Notes under the pieces: model-generated | Seen by the model: the letters and a program-made list of their open reading frames with translations, nothing else | Databases searched by the model: none | Told to the model about the DNA's origin: nothing | Position numbers and translations under genes: made by a program | Shown: positions 61,372 through 64,000 of the stretch, in pieces | Position numbering within the stretch: position 1 is the first letter of the stretch | How the letters are laid out: each line of letters starts with the position of its first letter | Assembly: GCF_038900095.1 (NCBI RefSeq) | Contig: NZ_JBBMQQ010000002.1 | Coordinates: 186,001-250,000, forward strand | Direction of reading: 5' to 3' | Length of the DNA stretch: 64,000 bases | Origin: Hoeflea sp038900095 | GTDB taxonomy: Bacteria; Pseudomonadota; Alphaproteobacteria; Rhizobiales; Rhizobiaceae

Positions 61372-61545
61372 ATGAAATCCTTGTTTTGCAGATTTATAGA
61401 AGACAGGTCTGGCGCAACCGCAATTGAATATGGCCTCATTGCCGCATTGATTGCGACCGCACTGATCAGCGGGATGACCGTCATTGGCGAGGCCATCAAC
61501 AACAACATGGACAGCACCGCGCAACACCTCAAGAATTCCCAGTAG
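61372..61545 (+). CDS. Flp/Fap-type IVb pilin
   Basis: 57 residues, a small gene easily missed. MKSLFCRFIEDRSG ends at the prepilin cleavage site, then ATAIEYGLIAALIATALI is the classic Flp mature N-terminus with the invariant Glu and the hydrophobic helix. The tail is short (NNNMDSTAQHLKNSQ). It would be processed by a TadV/CpaA peptidase and assembled by a Tad system, none of which is in this window, so this is an orphan pilin locus. Confidence 0.9.
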   Translation: MKSLFCRFIEDRSGATAIEYGLIAALIATALISGMTVIGEAINNNMDSTAQHLKNSQ

Positions 61546-61557
61546 GCCTGACCGGCC

Positions 61558-62442
61558 TCAGCGGGGAAGCTTTTGTTCCGGCGTTTTCAATGCGTCGGCC
61601 AGACGCGCCTTGGCGGAGCCTGGCTTGAGCGGTTTTTGCTGGTTTTCATGCGGCGCCCATCCGGAGAGGTGAACCACCGGGAAACTGGCGCGGATACGCC
61701 CGTCGGGGTCGGAAAACCGTTCCGCATAGATCTGCGCGGCTCTCAGAAACAGCGATCTGCTTGCCGGTTTGCGGCTTCTGTCCGTCAGGATCGAGGTCAT
61801 GCCCATGGCGCGCACGTCCTTGAGCAGTGCAAACATGTCAGGATACCTGACCACGATGTCGTCGATATCGGCGACGGGCAGGGCAAAGCCGGCGCGTTGC
61901 AGCAAAGCGCCATAATCACGGATATCGGCAAAGGGATGAATGCGGGTATTGGCGCCGCCGGTCAGTTCGCTTTCCGCAGCCAGCAGGGATTCACGCAACT
62001 CGCCCAGGGTGCCGGCACCCGGGGTGGCTGCGAGCAGCAGTCCGTCAGGCTTCAGCGCATGGCGCAATTGCACCAGCACGCCCGGTGTGTCGTTGGTCAC
62101 GTGCAGCGCCAGAGGTGAAACGATCAGATCGGCACTGCCCGGCTCCAGCGGCACAAGATCGGGCTCGGCGAAAACTTGCCTGTCCGGCTCGACGCCGGGG
62201 ATCTCGCACATGTCGACATAGGTGAAATCGGCGGTCTTACCGGTGGCTTTCATCATGGTGGCGGCAAGCGGCAAGCCGGCATGAACCAGGACCGGGTGAT
62301 CGAATTGCCTTTCCACCACCGAGAGCCGTTCGGCCATGTCTTCGGCGACCCGGCGAACGAGGAAATCCGCACCCGGTTCAAAACCGGCCAATGCGCGCAA
62401 TCGGCGCTGACGTAGCAGGGTGTGATCAAAGAGACGATCCAT
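61558..62442 (-). CDS. SAM-dependent methyltransferase, NDUFAF5-like
   Basis: 294 residues. It starts MDRLFDHTLLRQRRLRAL, and contains DLIVSPLALHVTNDTPGVLVQLRHALKPDG with LLLAATPG, the Methyltransf_11 motif II/III region, then a C-terminal domain with RYPDMFALLKDVRAMGMT. This is the NDUFAF5 branch, whose mitochondrial member hydroxylates an arginine of complex I. SAM motif I is weak (LVHAGLPLAATMMKA), which also fits NDUFAF5-type divergence. It is divergent from comF. Confidence 0.85.
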   Translation of the reverse strand: MDRLFDHTLLRQRRLRALAGFEPGADFLVRRVAEDMAERLSVVERQFDHPVLVHAGLPLAATMMKATGKTADFTYVDMCEIPGVEPDRQVFAEPDLVPLEPGSADLIVSPLALHVTNDTPGVLVQLRHALKPDGLLLAATPGAGTLGELRESLLAAESELTGGANTRIHPFADIRDYGALLQRAGFALPVADIDDIVVRYPDMFALLKDVRAMGMTSILTDRSRKPASRSLFLRAAQIYAERFSDPDGRIRASFPVVHLSGWAPHENQQKPLKPGSAKARLADALKTPEQKLPR

Positions 62443-62535
62443 GATCGTGGCCTATCGGTAGGTTTCGGGTTCAACTGAGGCCTGTTGGCCGGGTTGCGGC
62501 TCGCTTGTTGGATGGAACGGCAGTAAAGTCAACTG

Positions 62536-63327
62536 ATGGACCGTGCGGATTTCCTTCAATTCAGGCTCCGATTGCTGGCTGCATGCCAGTTCGCGGGTCT
62601 GGGGGTGATGCAACTGGTGTATCCGCCGGTCTGCTCGGGGTGTGGCAAAATGGTGGGGCGGCCCGCCGGCTTGTGCACGGAATGCTGGTCGACGGTGCGG
62701 TTCATCGAGCGGCCCTATTGCGAGATCACCGGCATGCCCTTCGATCATGACCGGGGTGACGGATATGTCTCGCCCGAGGCGATCGCCAATCCGCCGTCCT
62801 ATGCAAAGGCGCGGGCGGCGGTGTTTCATGATGGCGTTGCCCGCAAGATTGTCCATGGGCTGAAGTATTCTGACCGCGCCGATCTCGCCACCATGATGGC
62901 GGAGTGGATGATCCGGGCAGGGCGGGACGTTATCGATGACAGTGATGTCATCATTGCGGTGCCGTTGCACCGGGGGCGGTTGTTTGCCCGGCGTTACAAC
63001 CAGTCGGCGGAGTTGGCACGGACGCTTGCCAGGCATTGCGGCAAACCGTTCCTGCCCGGTGTGATGCGGCGGATTCGTGCCACGCGGCAGCAGGTCGGCC
63101 TGGGCTTGAAGGCCCGGCAGGACAATGTTCGCGGGGCGTTCCAGACGGTGCCCGAACAGGTGTCGCGGGTTGCCGGGCTCAAGGTGCTGCTGGTCGATGA
63201 CGTGCTGACCACCGGGTCAACTGTGGAGGCAGCCACGCGATCGCTGTTGCGTGCAGGCGCGAGCCGGGTCAACGTGCTGACCTTTGCCAGGGTTGCAAGC
63301 CCGGGTGAGGAAACCCTATATGCTTGA
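62536..63327 (+). CDS. comF: ComF family phosphoribosyltransferase-like protein
   Basis: 263 residues. An N-terminal zinc finger with VCSGCGK...LCTECW (two CxxC), then the phosphoribosyltransferase-fold domain with the PRPP motif VLLVDDVLTTGSTVEA and a C-terminal RASRVNVLTFARV-like end (GASRVNVLTFARV). ComF is needed for DNA uptake in competent bacteria, but alphaproteobacterial copies are mostly of unknown role. It is 36 bases upstream of grxC. Confidence 0.92.
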   Translation: MDRADFLQFRLRLLAACQFAGLGVMQLVYPPVCSGCGKMVGRPAGLCTECWSTVRFIERPYCEITGMPFDHDRGDGYVSPEAIANPPSYAKARAAVFHDGVARKIVHGLKYSDRADLATMMAEWMIRAGRDVIDDSDVIIAVPLHRGRLFARRYNQSAELARTLARHCGKPFLPGVMRRIRATRQQVGLGLKARQDNVRGAFQTVPEQVSRVAGLKVLLVDDVLTTGSTVEAATRSLLRAGASRVNVLTFARVASPGEETLYA

Positions 63328-63363
63328 AGGGCCGCGAAGGCCGTCGAACGAATGGAGACCCGC

Positions 63364-63624
63364 ATGGCAGACGTAATCCTCTATACCCGGCAGTTCTGCG
63401 GTTTCTGTACCGCTGCCAAACGTTTGCTGGACGGAAAAGGCGTCAGCTACACCGAGCATGATGCGACTTTCTCCCCGGAGCTGAAGCAGGAAATGATCGG
63501 CAAGGCCAACGGCCGGGCTACGTTTCCGCAGATATTCATTGATGGTGTTCATGTTGGAGGCTGCGACGAGCTGCATGCTCTTGATCGTGCCGGCAAGCTT
63601 GATCCCATGCTGACAGGGGGCTGA
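63364..63624 (+). CDS. grxC: Glutaredoxin 3
   Basis: 86 residues. Active site RQFCGFCTAAK (dithiol CGFC), the cis-Pro block ATFPQIFIDGVHVGGCDEL binds glutathione. It reduces disulfides and mixed disulfides with glutathione. GGAG lies before the ATG at 63364. It is followed after three bases by a nitrilase gene. Confidence 0.95.
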   Translation: MADVILYTRQFCGFCTAAKRLLDGKGVSYTEHDATFSPELKQEMIGKANGRATFPQIFIDGVHVGGCDELHALDRAGKLDPMLTGG

Positions 63625-63627
63625 GAC

Positions 63628-64000
63628 ATGCGTGAACTGGTTGTCGCCGCAGTACAGATGCGGTCGGGTGTCACGCCCGAGGCGAACATTGAAGCCATGG
63701 CCGGCCTGGTCCGCGATGCGGCCTCGCGTGGCGCACGCTATGTGCAGACACCGGAAATGACCGGTGCCGTCCAGAAAAACCGTGACGGCCTGCGCAGCAT
63801 TCTCAAAACGGAAGCCGATGACCCCGTTCTCAAGGAAGCGTCGTCGCTTGCCGGCGAACTGGGCATCTATCTGCATGTCGGGTCAACGGCGATCGATGTC
63901 GGTGGCGATATGACGGCCAATCGCGGCGTGGTGTTCGGTCCCGACGGCCGTGCGCTTGCCCATTATGACAAGATCCACATGTTTGACGTGGATCTCGACA
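63628..64000 (+). CDS. Carbon-nitrogen hydrolase (nitrilase superfamily), 3' truncated by the window
   Basis: The first 124 codons are present. VVAAVQMRSGVTPEANIEAM opens a nitrilase fold; the catalytic Glu is in VQTPEMTG and the catalytic Lys in HYDKIHMFDVDL. The active-site Cys lies beyond the window. The order grxC-nitrilase and the block after the Lys fit deaminated-glutathione amidase or omega-amidase (NIT1/NIT2-like) proteins, an inference. Confidence 0.9.
   Translation, partial: MRELVVAAVQMRSGVTPEANIEAMAGLVRDAASRGARYVQTPEMTGAVQKNRDGLRSILKTEADDPVLKEASSLAGELGIYLHVGSTAIDVGGDMTANRGVVFGPDGRALAHYDKIHMFDVDLD

Noticed and set aside
1..64000. CRISPR arrays, insertion sequences, rRNA operons, prophage structural genes
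   Set aside because: None seen: no regularly spaced repeats, transposase motifs, rRNA sequence or phage head/tail genes.

Overview
The window is a gene-dense, high-G+C chromosomal segment of an alphaproteobacterium, almost certainly a member of the Rhizobiales (Hyphomicrobiales), probably close to Rhizobiaceae/Hoeflea-type organisms. The evidence is gene content and order: accA-xerD divergent from aroK-aroB-CorC, a BolA and DnaJ-like pair next to cobS-cobT, argH/tlpA/lptM/lysA/TIGR02302, a CpdR response regulator, etfBA with 3-hydroxybutyryl-CoA dehydrogenase, and secA/parvulin/argJ/mutT. The genus assignment is inference; no rRNA is present.

Layout. 1-3 kb: the tail of an unidentified gene, a COG0523 (CobW-type) GTPase, a TusA-like protein and a YafK/DpaA-type L,D-transpeptidase-fold lipoprotein. 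3-9 kb: accA, xerD with a 47-residue membrane protein in front of it, aroK-aroB-CorC, bolA. 9-15.8 kb: DnaJ-like protein, cobS-cobT-phytase-like esterase, YhhQ-type transporter, rpmB, DUF3108 protein. 15.9-23.4 kb: two membrane proteins, cupin, gloB/methyltransferase, hisC-tyrC, DUF2125, chaC. 23.4-35.5 kb: plsC, YdcF, ftsEX, an unknown membrane protein, hpt, cpdR, TIGR02302, lysA-lptM, argH, tlpA, DUF2892. 35.6-46.1 kb: DUF4442, hbd, etfAB, rhomboid, cobalamin adenosyltransferase, twin-TM protein, SDR, YihY, gluQRS, alkA-like, HNH, dsbB, YqaA-like.

A tRNA-Leu(CAA) at 46317-46401 marks the start of an accessory patch of about 3.2 kb (46402-49573) with visibly lower G+C. All its genes are on the minus strand: a two-gene operon encoding a winged-helix protein and a winged-helix plus HEPN protein with an intact R-x4-H motif, then a lipoprotein, a small helical protein and a SpoIIAA/STAS-like protein. 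The HEPN operon is the best candidate here for an undescribed defence or toxin-antitoxin-like system. From 49.9 kb core genes resume: acyl-CoA synthetase, a CelD-type acetyltransferase plus flippase pair, secA, a parvulin isomerase, argJ-GNAT-mutT, a small unknown membrane protein plus Flp pilin, then methyltransferase/comF/grxC/nitrilase, the last cut by the window end.

Cooperating sets are: shikimate/aromatic synthesis (aroK, aroB, hisC, tyrC), cobalamin (cobS, cobT, PduO-type adenosyltransferase, possibly the COG0523 GTPase), fatty-acid/beta-oxidation electron flow (accA, hbd, etfAB, acyl-CoA synthetase), cell envelope and division (ftsEX, xerD, lysA, transpeptidase, plsC), and thiol/redox chemistry (tlpA, dsbB, grxC, gloB, chaC). 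Starts were chosen from Shine-Dalgarno position, signal peptide logic and overlap; several genes use TTG or GTG. Homology statements are from motif recognition by eye, not from a search.
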